Positions 45,547 through 56,699 are shown, numbered from the stretch's first letter. The stretch is 64,000 bases of DNA from Undibacterium sp. YM2 (GCF_009937975.1 NZ_AP018441.1:1-64000); one strand, 5' to 3'. Notes: a model not told the origin generated them from the letters alone. A program made the numbers and translations.

Positions 45547-47814
45547 TTGAGCGTGACCGGACGACATGAATTGAAGCCAGCGGGATTGCCTACCAGCCGT
45601 TTAGCCATTGCGCTGGCGGCCAGTCTTGTGCTGGCCATTATCGTCGGTGCAGCGACTGCCATCTGGATGTTGCGCTTACAGGAAATCGGCAAATGGGAAA
45701 AGCAGACTGAAACCTTCAGTGTCGTGCTGGCAGAAACCGTCAGCCAGCAGATGGATTTTGCCTATACCGCACTCGACAGCATCGCCGAGCGCATCCAGGA
45801 CCGCTGGAGTGTCAGCGCTGAATATCTGTCAGGCAAATTATCAACTCACGATTTTCACCAGTTCTTGCGTGAAAAAGCAGCATTGTCGCCCGCCGTCGAA
45901 GTTATATCAGTGCTTGATGTTGATGGCAATGTCATTAATACTTCGCGCAATTTCCCTGCCCCTACCTATAGCCTGGCAGACCGCGATTACTTCATCGCCC
46001 AGCGTGACAATCCTGTGCAAGGCATCTTCCTGAGTTCTTCGGTACGCAGCAAGACCACCGGCAAATGGATGTTTTTCCTCAGCCACAGGCTGACAGGCAG
46101 TGATGGTGAATTCATCGGTGTCGTCATCCTCGGCATGTCACCCTCGTTTTACTCGCAGTTTTATGAAAAACTCAGTGCTGACGGCCATGCTTCCGTAGGT
46201 CTGCTGAGGAATGACTTTACTTATCTGGCGCGCTGGCCTGAACGTGGTGAAGTCATGGGTATGCGCAACCTGACAGGCAGCACTTACGAGCTGGTGCATG
46301 AAAAAAACAAGAAATCGGGTGTCATGATCACTAATAACCCGCGGATGTCAGAAGGTGGCAAAGCCGTTACACGTATGGCGGCCATACAGTCACTGGAAAA
46401 ATATCCATTAATCATCAATTTTTCTGTTGATGAAGACTTGTACCTGGCTGACTGGCGCAAGATCAGTACTGGCATCGTCATCGTCGCCATGAGTGGCATC
46501 CTGGCTATCGTCGCCGCTTTCAGCGTGCTGGTGAATTTGCTGGAAAGACGCGAGCAAGACCTGGCCGTGACAACAGAACTCAAGCAGCAGGCTGAGGTGA
46601 TCAACCGCAACCAGGCCCACTTGCTGAAAAACCTGACCGAACAGCAAATTGCCCTCAAAGATTCATCTGACCGCCTGCAAGCCATCTTCCAGAATGCGGC
46701 AGATGGCATCATCATGATCGATGATACCGGCAAGATAGAAGCGCTGAATCCGGCTGCGGTGGCGATCTATGGTCATCCGGCCAATGAAGTGGTGGGCAAG
46801 AATGGCAAGTTCTTTTCTCCACCCGGCCAGCCTGATTTGCTGGGTCTGGCCATGAGCCGCCGCGAATTCCTGGAAACCGGCTGCCTGCGTACCGAGGCTG
46901 AACGCATGCGCAAGGATGGCAGCCTGTTTCCAGCTGAACTGGCGATCACCGAGTATTACCATGCAGGCAGGCGCAAACTGATCGTCATCGTCAGGGACAT
47001 TTCCGAGCGCCGCAAGATGGAGCGCATGAAGAGTGAATTCATCTCCACCGTCAGCCATGAATTGCGCACACCGCTGACCGCCATACGCGGGTCGCTGGGT
47101 CTTATCATGGGCGGTGCCATGGGGGCTGTGCCTGACAAAATCTCTGCCCTGATGGGTATGGCGCACAAGAATAGCGAGAGCCTGACGCGGCTCATCAATG
47201 ATTTGCTCGATATCCAGAAAATCGAAGCTGGCAAGATGGACTTCGTCTTTGAATGCCTGCCCCTGCAAAACCTCTTGCAGACAGCCATCAGTAATAACCA
47301 GGCCTTTGCTCACAGCATGAATACCGAAATCATACTCGGTAGCCAACTCGAACAAGCCATGGTGATGGTGGATACCGGGCGTTTCCAGCAAGTCATGGCG
47401 AATCTCTTATCGAATGCCTGCAAATATTCACCTGAGGGGGCCGTGGTGCAGGTACTGAGCATGCCCAGGGACGGTAATCTGATCCGCATCGAGGTGATAG
47501 ACCAGGGTTCGGGCATACCCGAGAATTTCCGTGACCGCCTGTTCCAGAAATTCTCCCAGGCAGATTCTTCAGACACCCGCGCCAAGGGAGGTACCGGCCT
47601 TGGCCTGGCCATATCCCAGGCCATCATGCGGCAAATGCATGGCGACATAGGCTATTACATGGCGCAGGATGCCGGGCATGACTCTGTGCAGCCAGGTGGC
47701 GAGGGCCAGGATATCTTGCATACTGGCACGCATTTTTATATAGACCTGCCCCTGCATACAGAAGGCAATGGCGGGCTTGAATTACCTACGCCAAACCCAG
47801 ATCCCTTGCCTTGA
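45547..47814 (+). CDS. Membrane sensor histidine kinase with dCache and PAS domains
   Basis: This 755-residue kinase has a first membrane helix at about 18-42, an extracytoplasmic double-Cache-like sensor at about 45-300 (DVDGNVINTSRNFPA, LADRDYFIAQRDNPVQG), a second helix at about 307-332, PAS at about 375-490, HisKA with His504 in STVSHELRTPL, and HATPase (LLSNACKYSPEG, GTGLGLAISQAIMRQMHG). It starts with TTG 45547, supported by AAGGA six bases upstream. No response regulator gene is adjacent, so it is an orphan kinase. Its end overlaps the convergent DUF1501 gene by 29 bases. Confidence 0.88.
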   Translation: MSVTGRHELKPAGLPTSRLAIALAASLVLAIIVGAATAIWMLRLQEIGKWEKQTETFSVVLAETVSQQMDFAYTALDSIAERIQDRWSVSAEYLSGKLSTHDFHQFLREKAALSPAVEVISVLDVDGNVINTSRNFPAPTYSLADRDYFIAQRDNPVQGIFLSSSVRSKTTGKWMFFLSHRLTGSDGEFIGVVILGMSPSFYSQFYEKLSADGHASVGLLRNDFTYLARWPERGEVMGMRNLTGSTYELVHEKNKKSGVMITNNPRMSEGGKAVTRMAAIQSLEKYPLIINFSVDEDLYLADWRKISTGIVIVAMSGILAIVAAFSVLVNLLERREQDLAVTTELKQQAEVINRNQAHLLKNLTEQQIALKDSSDRLQAIFQNAADGIIMIDDTGKIEALNPAAVAIYGHPANEVVGKNGKFFSPPGQPDLLGLAMSRREFLETGCLRTEAERMRKDGSLFPAELAITEYYHAGRRKLIVIVRDISERRKMERMKSEFISTVSHELRTPLTAIRGSLGLIMGGAMGAVPDKISALMGMAHKNSESLTRLINDLLDIQKIEAGKMDFVFECLPLQNLLQTAISNNQAFAHSMNTEIILGSQLEQAMVMVDTGRFQQVMANLLSNACKYSPEGAVVQVLSMPRDGNLIRIEVIDQGSGIPENFRDRLFQKFSQADSSDTRAKGGTGLGLAISQAIMRQMHGDIGYYMAQDAGHDSVQPGGEGQDILHTGTHFYIDLPLHTEGNGGLELPTPNPDPLP

Positions 47815-48988
47815 CACCGGCAAATACCTGATCGAGCTGGTTAGTGTTCAAGCCATAGATGCGGCCAAACAAGCCACCCAGCACGGCACGGTATTCGTTG
47901 AGCACAGGGTAGTCACGGTTCTGGAATAACTTGCCAGCTTCCAGCGCAATCTGTTCACCGGCGACTTGCCCACCCTTGATGCCGCCGCCCAATACCCAAT
48001 ACACACTGCCATGGCCGTGGTCGGTGCCGTGCTTGCCGTTTTCACGGAAGGTACGGCCAAATTCGCTGATGACCACTACCGTGGTATTGCGCCAGCTGTC
48101 GCCCATTTCCTTGCGATAAGCTGCCAGGCCGCGCCCCAGTTCTTCGAACTTGACCGCCAGGGTACCGCTGGAACCACCCTGGTTGACATGGGTATCCCAG
48201 CCGCCGACATCGATAAAACCGAGTGCATATTTCTCACGCATGAGCCTGGCTATCCTTTGCGCCTCCAGCTCAAACCCCTTGGTCGAAATCGCATTGCGGT
48301 TGGCGCTGTTCATTTCTTCCTGCATCTCACGGGCGACTTCATCCCGCATGGCAAAACCGTCCTTGACCGCTTGCGACAGGCTGGTGTCGGCATACATCTG
48401 CAGGATCAGGTCGCGCTGACGCTGATCGACATTATTCTTGCTGACATTGCGCAGTGCCGTATTTGCAATGTGGGCGCTACCCTGCATGGCCAGTGGCAAC
48501 TGGTCGGTGAAAGACATGGCTGTCATCTTGCCATTATTACCCAGCACTTTGGCCAGGCGGTTCATGAAGCCGGAATGAAAATTCCTGCTGCCATTCAAGG
48601 GCTGGCCCATTTCTATACTGTCCTGGGTTTCAAAATGGCTGCGCGTCAGGTCCTCGGTACCGGCAAACGGGATGAAGGCAGCTTCGCCCTGCTGGAACAT
48701 AGGGTAAATCGTCTCACGCAGGGCTGGGTGCAGGCCCCAGTCGGCATTCAGGGCGAGGGCTGCATCCGGTGTTGAGCCTGGTCTGGCAATCGCGATATTC
48801 GGGCGCGATTCATAATAAAAATTGCTTGATGTCGGTATCAGCAAGTTACTGGCATCATAGCCACCGCGCAAAAAGACCAGCAGCAGGCGGTTTTGTGTGG
48901 CGGGTGCAGCCATGACCTGGCTGGATATGCCCAGCATGGCTGTCGATGGCAGCAAGGCCAGTGCTTTCAATAAGTCTCGGCGTTTCAT
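47786..48988 (-). CDS. DUF1501 family protein, Tat-exported
   Basis: This 400-residue protein has a twin-arginine-type leader (MKRRDLLKALALLPSTAML). The body contains LVFLRGGYDASNLLIP, GFIDVGGWDTHVNQGG, VVVISEFGRTFRENG and GTDHGHGSVYWVLGGG, the hallmarks of DUF1501, an alkaline-phosphatase-superfamily-like exported protein. It is paired with DUF1800 upstream on the same strand (19-base gap), an arrangement common in bacteria. The function is unknown. Confidence 0.87.
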   Translation of the reverse strand: MKRRDLLKALALLPSTAMLGISSQVMAAPATQNRLLLVFLRGGYDASNLLIPTSSNFYYESRPNIAIARPGSTPDAALALNADWGLHPALRETIYPMFQQGEAAFIPFAGTEDLTRSHFETQDSIEMGQPLNGSRNFHSGFMNRLAKVLGNNGKMTAMSFTDQLPLAMQGSAHIANTALRNVSKNNVDQRQRDLILQMYADTSLSQAVKDGFAMRDEVAREMQEEMNSANRNAISTKGFELEAQRIARLMREKYALGFIDVGGWDTHVNQGGSSGTLAVKFEELGRGLAAYRKEMGDSWRNTTVVVISEFGRTFRENGKHGTDHGHGSVYWVLGGGIKGGQVAGEQIALEAGKLFQNRDYPVLNEYRAVLGGLFGRIYGLNTNQLDQVFAGVKARDLGLA

Positions 48989-49007
48989 GTCTGTTTCTCC
49001 GTGAGGA

Positions 49008-50717
49008 TTAGCGGCGCATCATTTCAGGCGAGGCGAGGAACAAGGCATTCCACTCCTGCGGTGTACTTGCCTGGCTCAGAGCAGTTTGCGTGGCCGGGCT
49101 GAATTGCTTGCTCCAGTTTTTCACATAGCCCGATGTTGCCAGCGCTGGTGGTGGTGGCTTAGGTGCAGCCGGTGCCGCAGGTGTTGTTGCCTGAGCTGTT
49201 ACAGGTGTTGCAGGTGCCGGCGTTGACATTACCGGGGCTTGCATGCCATTTGCAGCAACTGATGGTGTCATTGATGCTGCTGGCATGGCGGCGGCCGTTG
49301 TAGCAAGCGGCGCTGGCGTATCGACTTTGAACAAACCAGGGTTGCCATTCGCGAGTGACCTGGCAATATCAAAGCGTACCGTCATTTGGCCCGAGCTGGC
49401 CCAGGCGCTTTCATCAAGGGCATAACCATCCGGTGTCTGCCTGCCGTTCAGTTGCTGGCCCATCATGTTCAGCCAGTTCAGCATGGGGCCGGTATTGACG
49501 ATAGTATTACCGTCATACGCGAGGCGTACCGAGGCCAGCATATAGTGCATGGGATCCTTGAATTTCTTGCCCAGCGAGGCGACGAATTCCTGGCTGTCAA
49601 ACATGGTGCGCAGGGTGGCCGGGATATCGCCATCTGTTTGCAGGAAGCGCTGCGCCATCTTCTCTACCAGGTCTCTTGATGGGTTGTCTGCCACAAAGAA
49701 CTGCGCGAGTTTCTGGCTCACATAACGCGCCGTGGCCGGTTGCCTGGACAACATCAGCAAGACATCATCAAGTTCGGCAATGCCGCGCCCCTTGATGGTT
49801 TGCCCGAGGATTTGCTTGTCACCAAAATCATGGCGCTGCGGCTGGAATTCAAACATGCCCTTCCTGACATACAGCTTTTCCTGTTCAGGCTTCATGCGTG
49901 GCGCATCCTTGTTCAGGCTGACACCGACACCGGTGAGTACCCTGGCCAGTTCCTGTACATCTTTCTGGCTGTAACCACCATTGACACCCATGGTGTGCAA
50001 TTCCATCAATTCACGCGCATAGTTTTCATTGATGCGGTTGACGGCATTGTATTCATTGTCGAGATAACGCAGCATGGCCGGATGCATGACCGTGGCACGC
50101 AGCAAGTCACGGAAGTTGCCAAGGGCATTCGGGCGTATTGCCTGTTCTTCAAAATCACCGAGCATCGCACGTATATTGTGCTTGCCGCTATGGATATTGA
50201 AATGGTTCATCCAGAACCAGCTCATCTGTTCCTGCAACTGATTGGAAGAGTAAATGTCGCGCAGCAGGGCGCGGTTGGCAGCTTCCCTGGCCAGGCGCGT
50301 CATTTCCTGCTGGTATTCCTTGCGCAGCGTGTCGTCCGTGCCTTTTTGCTGTTCTGAGGCGACCCGGCGTGCTTCCAGGTCACGCATGGTATCCATGAAA
50401 GGCTGGCGTGAAATGGTCATCGCATCGACCTGTGCCTGTATTGCGGCAGGCAGGGTGGCATTGCGCCCGCGCAACTGCTGGTCAAGGTAACGGTCCGGTC
50501 CCACGGCCTGCATGGCCTGCAATGTAGAGGGATTGCTACCCCAGCTCAGGCGGTTCAACAAGGCTTCTGGTGCCACGGCGGCCTTGCTCAGCGTATTGCC
50601 TACCGGCGGTAGTTTGCTGTTATCCGTTGCCTGTTGCTGGGAAGTGGTGCTACAGGCACTCAGCAAAACCAGCGCGCTGGCAGCCAGGGCATGTTGCAAA
50701 TTCAGTCGGGTCTTCAT
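49008..50717 (-). CDS. DUF1800 family protein, putative lipoprotein
   Basis: This 569-residue protein has a lipobox-like N-terminus (LVLLSACSTTS). The DUF1800 core (about 45-420) shows LLNRLSWGSNPSTLQAMQ, MSWFWMNHFNIHSGK, ENYARELMELHTMGVNGGYS and QKDVQELARVLTG. A Pro/Ala/Thr-rich segment (about 465-530) is followed by a short conserved tail. It is the first gene of the DUF1800-DUF1501 unit. Confidence 0.87.
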   Translation of the reverse strand: MKTRLNLQHALAASALVLLSACSTTSQQQATDNSKLPPVGNTLSKAAVAPEALLNRLSWGSNPSTLQAMQAVGPDRYLDQQLRGRNATLPAAIQAQVDAMTISRQPFMDTMRDLEARRVASEQQKGTDDTLRKEYQQEMTRLAREAANRALLRDIYSSNQLQEQMSWFWMNHFNIHSGKHNIRAMLGDFEEQAIRPNALGNFRDLLRATVMHPAMLRYLDNEYNAVNRINENYARELMELHTMGVNGGYSQKDVQELARVLTGVGVSLNKDAPRMKPEQEKLYVRKGMFEFQPQRHDFGDKQILGQTIKGRGIAELDDVLLMLSRQPATARYVSQKLAQFFVADNPSRDLVEKMAQRFLQTDGDIPATLRTMFDSQEFVASLGKKFKDPMHYMLASVRLAYDGNTIVNTGPMLNWLNMMGQQLNGRQTPDGYALDESAWASSGQMTVRFDIARSLANGNPGLFKVDTPAPLATTAAAMPAASMTPSVAANGMQAPVMSTPAPATPVTAQATTPAAPAAPKPPPPALATSGYVKNWSKQFSPATQTALSQASTPQEWNALFLASPEMMRR

Positions 50718-50921
50718 TTCGCTCTGCCTTTTCCGTTGACATCCATCTATAACGCATCAATCGATAAACCGTGATACGCAGTATATGTATATTTGCCCAC
50801 ATTTTCGTAACGCGCTGTAACAAAAATGCTGGCTGTCAACAGACAGAGAAGAGCCACAGGCTTGCCTTGATGAAAAGCAAGCCTGTTTGTATGCGGCGCT
50901 TACAATTTGACCACCCGAGGA

Positions 50922-51665
50922 TCAGGCCAGATCCAGGTCATCACCATCAAAATAACTGTCATCGACAAAAGCCGACTCGGCAGGCGTAGCATCAGCCAGC
51001 GGGGATGTATGGGCAGTGCTGTCGGTATTAGTACTGGTGGCGCTGGTATTGCCTGTATCAAAATAACCGGGTATCAGATCACCACCACCCTGGTTGAGTT
51101 GCGCAGCGGCATTGTCAGTGCTGGCCACATGTTGCTGGCCACCCATCAAATGCCCTATGCCCTGGAATAGAAATGCACCCGCAGCGACACCTGCGGCAGT
51201 AGCAGCCACCGTACCCAGTACATTGCCAGCACCACCACCAAAAAAGCCCGACGCTGGTGCTGCCACTGGTGCCGTCACAGGCGCTGCCGCATTCATATAA
51301 CTTGCCAGTAGAGGTGGCGGCAATGCCTGGCCACTGACGCTGTAGCTGGCCGCAGGCTGGGCACGGCTGCTGGCACTGTTGCCCCAGCCTGTCGTAGCCG
51401 GGTCAAGGAAGTTGCCTGCCGGTGCCGGGCTCCTTTGCGCCTGCAAATCACGCAACTGGGTTTGCAGGCTGGCAATTTGCTGATTGGCATTGGCCAAAGC
51501 CTGATCCAGCAACAAGGCCCGTTGCACCAGCAGATAATGTGCGTCTGGCTGCTTGCTGACGGCCTCATTGATCATCGCCAGCGCCTGCACATCTTTATTG
51601 CTGTCTTGCACTTTAACCAATTGGTCGAGAAAGTTTTGTAGAACCTGGGTTTCTTGGGGGGACAT
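50922..51665 (-). CDS. DUF2076 family protein
   Basis: This 247-residue protein begins MSPQETQVLQNFLDQLVKVQ and is followed by a coiled-coil (NANQQIASLQTQLRDLQAQ), then a Gly/Ala-rich region with GFFGGGAGNVLGTVAATAAG and LFQGIGHLMGG, and an acidic tail. This architecture matches DUF2076 (periplasmic-ligand-binding-like) proteins of unknown function. ATG 51665 has GGAG six bases upstream; the TTG six bases earlier was rejected. Confidence 0.82.
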   Translation of the reverse strand: MSPQETQVLQNFLDQLVKVQDSNKDVQALAMINEAVSKQPDAHYLLVQRALLLDQALANANQQIASLQTQLRDLQAQRSPAPAGNFLDPATTGWGNSASSRAQPAASYSVSGQALPPPLLASYMNAAAPVTAPVAAPASGFFGGGAGNVLGTVAATAAGVAAGAFLFQGIGHLMGGQQHVASTDNAAAQLNQGGGDLIPGYFDTGNTSATSTNTDSTAHTSPLADATPAESAFVDDSYFDGDDLDLA

Positions 51666-51745
51666 GATCAACTCCTGTTGAGAGATGCATTAATGCTGTC
51701 CCCTATCTGGTCATGGCAATGAGAATTTCAATGCCGTGGCCAGCT

Positions 51746-53269
51746 TTACTGATCCCGAAGTGCACGCCGGTACTGTATCGCCTCAGCTACATGTGGCGTG
51801 GCGATATGGGCTGAACCGGCCAGGTCAGCTATGGTGCGGGCGACTTTCAAGACGCGGTGATAGGCACGGGCTGACCAGTTGAGCTTGGTCATGGCATTGC
51901 GCAAGAGTTGCCCGGCTTGCGCATCCGGTTGGCAATGCAGGTCAATTTCTGTGGTCGATAACAGATTATTCGCCTTGCCCTGGCGCTGTTGTTGTCGCTC
52001 AAAAGCAGTTTCTACGCGCGCATTGATACTGGCACTGGCCTCGCCATCGGCCTGCTTGAGCAAGTCCGCATGCGGCAGTGCGCCGACTTGTATCTGCATG
52101 TCTATGCGGTCCAGCAAAGGGCCGGATATCCTGTCCTGATAGCGGGCGATGATGTCCGGTGTACAACGGCATTTGCCATTGCTGTGCCCGAAGTAGCCGC
52201 ACGGACATGGGTTCATGGCCGCTATTAATTGAAAGCGTGCCGGGAAATCTGCCTGCCGCGCCGCGCGTGAGATGGTAATGTGGCCAGATTCCAGAGGTTC
52301 ACGTAAAACTTCCAGCACTTTTCTATCGAATTCCGGAAGTTCGTCGAGGAAGAGCACCCCCCTGTGAGCCAGAGAAATCTCTCCTGGCCTTGGTGTTCCG
52401 CCGCCACCAACTAATGCTACGGCAGATGCTGTGTGATGGGGTGCCCTGTATGGTCTCGCCTTCCATTTCTCTATGGAAAAACCGGAAGTCAGGGACTGTA
52501 CTGCGGCTGATTCCAGGGCTTCCTGATCTGTCATGGTCGGCAAGATGCCGGGGAAGCGGGCTGCCAGCATCGATTTGCCCGTGCCTGGCGGCCCCATCAG
52601 AAGTACCGAATGTGAGCCTGCTGCTGCTACTTCCAGTGCCCGTTTGGCCTGTAACTGGCCTTTGACCTCCGCAAAGTCAGCATATTTGGGGCGACTGGGT
52701 CTGGAGGCAGGGCGGTGACGTGCCAGTCTTTGTTCACCATCGACGCCAGCGAAGTGAGCGCATACCTGTAGCAGCGAATCAGCGGGATAAATCGCAGCAT
52801 CGCTGACCAGCGCCGCTTCATCGGCGTTCGTGCGTGGCAATATGAAGGCGGGTTCTTGTGCCGAGTGTTGCTGGCTTTTGCATATCGCAAACGTCATTGC
52901 CAGTGCGCCGCGTATCGGCCGCAGTTCGCCTGATAAGGATAGCTCACCGGCAAATTCATATTGTTCCAGCGCATCTCCGGGGATTTGTCCGGATGCGGCC
53001 AGAATACCCAGCGCGATAGGCAAATCAAAGCGGCCAGATTCCTTCGGCAAATCAGCAGGTGCCAAATTCACTGTGATGCGCTTGTTTGGGAACTCAAAGC
53101 GGGCATTTTGCAGGGCGGCCCTGACCCTGTCCTTGGATTCCTTGACTTCGGTTTCGGGCAGGCCAACGATAGTGAAGGCGGGCAGGCCATTGGCCAGATG
53201 CACTTCCACAGTCACCTGTGGCGCATCCATGCCATTCAGGGCGCGGCTTTTGAGTACGGCTAAGGACAT
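51746..53269 (-). CDS. comM: YifB/ComM family Mg-chelatase-like AAA+ ATPase
   Basis: This 507-residue protein has an N-terminal Lon-like domain (LAVLKSRALNGMDAPQVTVE, LPAFTIVGLPETEVKESKDR), an AAA+ core with Walker A GPPGTGKSM and AHRGVLFLDELPEFDRKVLE, zinc-like CPCGYFGHSNGKCRC and a C-terminal helical domain. ComM is a hexameric helicase promoting branch migration during natural transformation. It lies 12 bases after ubiK in the same direction. Confidence 0.92.
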   Translation of the reverse strand: MSLAVLKSRALNGMDAPQVTVEVHLANGLPAFTIVGLPETEVKESKDRVRAALQNARFEFPNKRITVNLAPADLPKESGRFDLPIALGILAASGQIPGDALEQYEFAGELSLSGELRPIRGALAMTFAICKSQQHSAQEPAFILPRTNADEAALVSDAAIYPADSLLQVCAHFAGVDGEQRLARHRPASRPSRPKYADFAEVKGQLQAKRALEVAAAGSHSVLLMGPPGTGKSMLAARFPGILPTMTDQEALESAAVQSLTSGFSIEKWKARPYRAPHHTASAVALVGGGGTPRPGEISLAHRGVLFLDELPEFDRKVLEVLREPLESGHITISRAARQADFPARFQLIAAMNPCPCGYFGHSNGKCRCTPDIIARYQDRISGPLLDRIDMQIQVGALPHADLLKQADGEASASINARVETAFERQQQRQGKANNLLSTTEIDLHCQPDAQAGQLLRNAMTKLNWSARAYHRVLKVARTIADLAGSAHIATPHVAEAIQYRRALRDQ

Positions 53270-53281
53270 GCGGTCTGCGGC

Positions 53282-53524
53282 TTAATCGTCTTTTTGTTGT
53301 GCTTCGAGTGCGGCCACGCGTGCTTCCAGGGCTTCGAGCTTGGCGCGGGTTTTGGCCAGCACTTGTGCCTGGATATCAAATTCTTCCCGCGTCACCAGGT
53401 CCAGCTTGGAAAACCCCTGGCTCATCATGGCCTTGACGTTTTTTTCTATGTCTTTGGCTGGCGAGTTTTCGATTGCCTGGCTGATTTTGGCCTGCATGTC
53501 ATTAAAGAAATTTTGCTTGTCCAT
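53282..53524 (-). CDS. ubiK: Ubiquinone biosynthesis accessory factor UbiK
   Basis: This 80-residue protein has an N-terminal amphipathic part (DKQNFFNDMQAKISQAIENS) and a C-terminal coiled coil (LAKTRAKLEALEARVAALEAQ) typical of UbiK/YqiC (BMFP) proteins. UbiK assists the Ubi complex in aerobic ubiquinone synthesis. It is directly upstream of comM and divergent from the torF-glnK-amtB unit. Confidence 0.9.
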   Translation of the reverse strand: MDKQNFFNDMQAKISQAIENSPAKDIEKNVKAMMSQGFSKLDLVTREEFDIQAQVLAKTRAKLEALEARVAALEAQQKDD

Positions 53525-53545
53525 TTTTATCCTCTATCTTGTAAT

Positions 53546-53562
53546 TGCACATCTTTGGTGCA
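53546..53562. promoter_or_regulatory. NtrC-type enhancer site
   Basis: TGCACA-TCTTT-GGTGCA matches the NtrC box TGCACC-N5-GGTGCA with one mismatch. It lies about 240 bases upstream of the -24/-12 promoter, a normal enhancer distance. Confidence 0.65.
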
Positions 53563-53599
53563 AATCATGCTTTGCCACTTTTTTGTGCGAATTTGTTCT

Positions 53600-53616
53600 T
53601 GCCCGCAATTGGTGCG
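53600..53616. promoter_or_regulatory. Second, weaker NtrC-type site
   Basis: TGCCCG-CAATT-GGTGCG keeps the right half-site GGTGC and a degenerate left half. It is centred 54 bases from the first site, about five helical turns, which suits cooperative NtrC binding. Confidence 0.45.
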
Positions 53617-53801
53617 TAAAGCTGTTTTTTTGCTTGCAAATTTACCTATGTGGCAATGATAGCGCATCTTGCCCAAGCTGCTACTGGTATTGCAGCGCAA
53701 TATAAAAATCAGGCTGTGCTCAGGGTTTAGCAGGCTGTATGCATATTAATACACTCTGGGTTCACCGCCTTGTCTCCAATTCAATGATGGTCTGATCCTG
53801 G

Positions 53802-53818
53802 TTGGCACGACTCCTGCT
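53802..53818 (+). promoter_or_regulatory. Sigma-54 promoter of torF-glnK-amtB
   Basis: TTGGCACGACTCCTGCT fits YTGGCACGRNNNTTGCW with a single mismatch, and GG and GC are 10 bases apart. It lies 154 bases before the torF start codon and downstream of the two NtrC-like sites. The rest of the 447-base spacer 53525-53971 must also contain the ubiK promoter. Confidence 0.8.
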
Positions 53819-53971
53819 AACAGAGAAGGGAAATAAGAATTTAAGAGTTTGCCTGATGCAAGCAGTGGGTACGCAAATGGTCATAAGTGTCTATGCGTGT
53901 CGCTATGAGCTGAACACAGATTCTGTCCAGGGTTCAATCTAATCAAATCTTAATCAATAGGGGGAAGCGCA

Positions 53972-55083
<1,112 letters not shown>

Positions 55084-55103
55084 TAGCTAACCAGGGAGTT
55101 CAC

Positions 55104-56699
55104 ATGAAAAAATTGTTGAAGAACATGCTGGCGGGGGCTGCTTTGCTGGTCACTGTCGGTTTCACCTCTGTCGCCTCAGCGCAGGATGCCTCGGCCAAAG
55201 CTGAACCTGCGGCAGCTTCTGCTGCCTCGGTTACCGCGTCGGCCAGCGCTTCTGCACCTGCAGCGGCCCCGGCCCCGGCCCCGGCTTCTGCCGCTGTGGT
55301 GGCGCCTGCTTCTGCCCCGGCAGCGGCGGCTGACCCTGCGGCAGCCAGTGCTGCTGCCGCACCGGCACCAACGCCAAATAAAGGCGACACTGCCTGGATG
55401 ATGGTTGCCACCCTGCTGGTCATCCTGATGACCATCCCTGGCCTTGCTTTGTTCTACGGCGGCCTGGTCCGTTCCAAGAACATGCTGTCTATCCTGATGC
55501 AGGTCTTCATGATCTTCGCCGTGATTATTGTTCTGTGGTGTATCTATGGTTATTCACTGGCATTTACTGAAGGTGGCAGGTTCATCGGTTCGTTTGACCG
55601 CCTGTTCCTGAAGGGTATCTGGGACCCGGCCAAGGCAACATTTGCTACGGCTGCGACATTCAGCAAAGGCGTAGTGATTCCTGAGTTTGCTTATGTGGCC
55701 TTCCAGGCGACCTTTGCAGCCATCACTTGCGGTCTGATCATTGGTGCTTTTGCAGAGCGTGCAAAATTCACTGCTGTACTGCTGTTCGTGGTCTTGTGGT
55801 TCACTTTCAGCTACCTGCCTATCGCTCACATGGTCTGGTTCTGGACTGGTCCTGATGCGATCAAGGATGCTGCAACTGCAGCAACTGAATTGGTCAAAGG
55901 CGGCTTCTTGCAACAAAAAACCGCGCTGGACTTCGCTGGTGGTACCGTCGTGCATATCAATGCCGCGGTCGCCGGTCTGGTTGGTGCTTACCTGATAGGC
56001 AAACGTGTAGGCTATGGTAAAGAATCCATGGCTCCACATTCCCTGACAATGACGATGATAGGTGCGTCGCTGTTGTGGGTGGGCTGGTTTGGTTTCAATG
56101 CCGGTTCCGCACTGGAAGCAGGCGATGTCGCAGCACTGGCTTTCATCAATACTTTGCTGGCAACGGCTGCAGCAACTGTGTCATGGGTATTTGGTGAGTG
56201 GATGTCCAAAGGCAAGCCTTCCATGCTGGGTGGTGCATCCGGTGCGGTAGCTGGTCTGGTTGCGATTACCCCTGCTTGCGGCTTCGTCGGTCCTATGGGC
56301 GCCCTGATCATTGGTCTGCTGGCAGGTATCGTTTGCCTGTGGGGTGTCAATGGCCTCAAGCGTTTGCTGGGTGCAGATGATTCCCTCGACGTCTTTGGTG
56401 TGCATGGTGTGGGCGGTATCCTGGGTGCCTTGCTGACTGGTGTGTTTGCTGCACCATCCCTCGGCGGTCAAGGTATATTCGACTATGTCACCAACAAAAT
56501 GTCGGCTGATCCTTACGATATCTTCGGTCAGGTCATGACACAGGCGACTGCAGTTGGCACGACCATCATCTGGTCAGGCGTCGTGTCTTTCGTGGCTTAC
56601 AAACTGGTAGACCTGGTAGTTGGCCTGCGTGTACCGGAGGATGAAGAACGTGAAGGTCTGGACATCACCAGCCATGGTGAGTCTGCCTACCACTCTTGA
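55104..56699 (+). CDS. amtB: Ammonium transporter AmtB with a long N-terminal Ala/Pro-rich region
   Basis: This 531-residue protein has a signal peptide (about 1-27, ending SVASAQ), a low-complexity Ala/Pro/Ser region (about 28-92), then eleven membrane helices of the Amt fold beginning GDTAWMMVATLLVILMTIPG. The two pore His motifs are visible as GGTVVHINAA and FGVHGVGG. The Ala/Pro segment would lie in the periplasm before helix 1 and is longer than in E. coli AmtB. It probably imports ammonium under nitrogen limitation with GlnK. A strong terminator follows at 56842. Confidence 0.94.
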   Translation: MKKLLKNMLAGAALLVTVGFTSVASAQDASAKAEPAAASAASVTASASASAPAAAPAPAPASAAVVAPASAPAAAADPAAASAAAAPAPTPNKGDTAWMMVATLLVILMTIPGLALFYGGLVRSKNMLSILMQVFMIFAVIIVLWCIYGYSLAFTEGGRFIGSFDRLFLKGIWDPAKATFATAATFSKGVVIPEFAYVAFQATFAAITCGLIIGAFAERAKFTAVLLFVVLWFTFSYLPIAHMVWFWTGPDAIKDAATAATELVKGGFLQQKTALDFAGGTVVHINAAVAGLVGAYLIGKRVGYGKESMAPHSLTMTMIGASLLWVGWFGFNAGSALEAGDVAALAFINTLLATAAATVSWVFGEWMSKGKPSMLGGASGAVAGLVAITPACGFVGPMGALIIGLLAGIVCLWGVNGLKRLLGADDSLDVFGVHGVGGILGALLTGVFAAPSLGGQGIFDYVTNKMSADPYDIFGQVMTQATAVGTTIIWSGVVSFVAYKLVDLVVGLRVPEDEEREGLDITSHGESAYHS

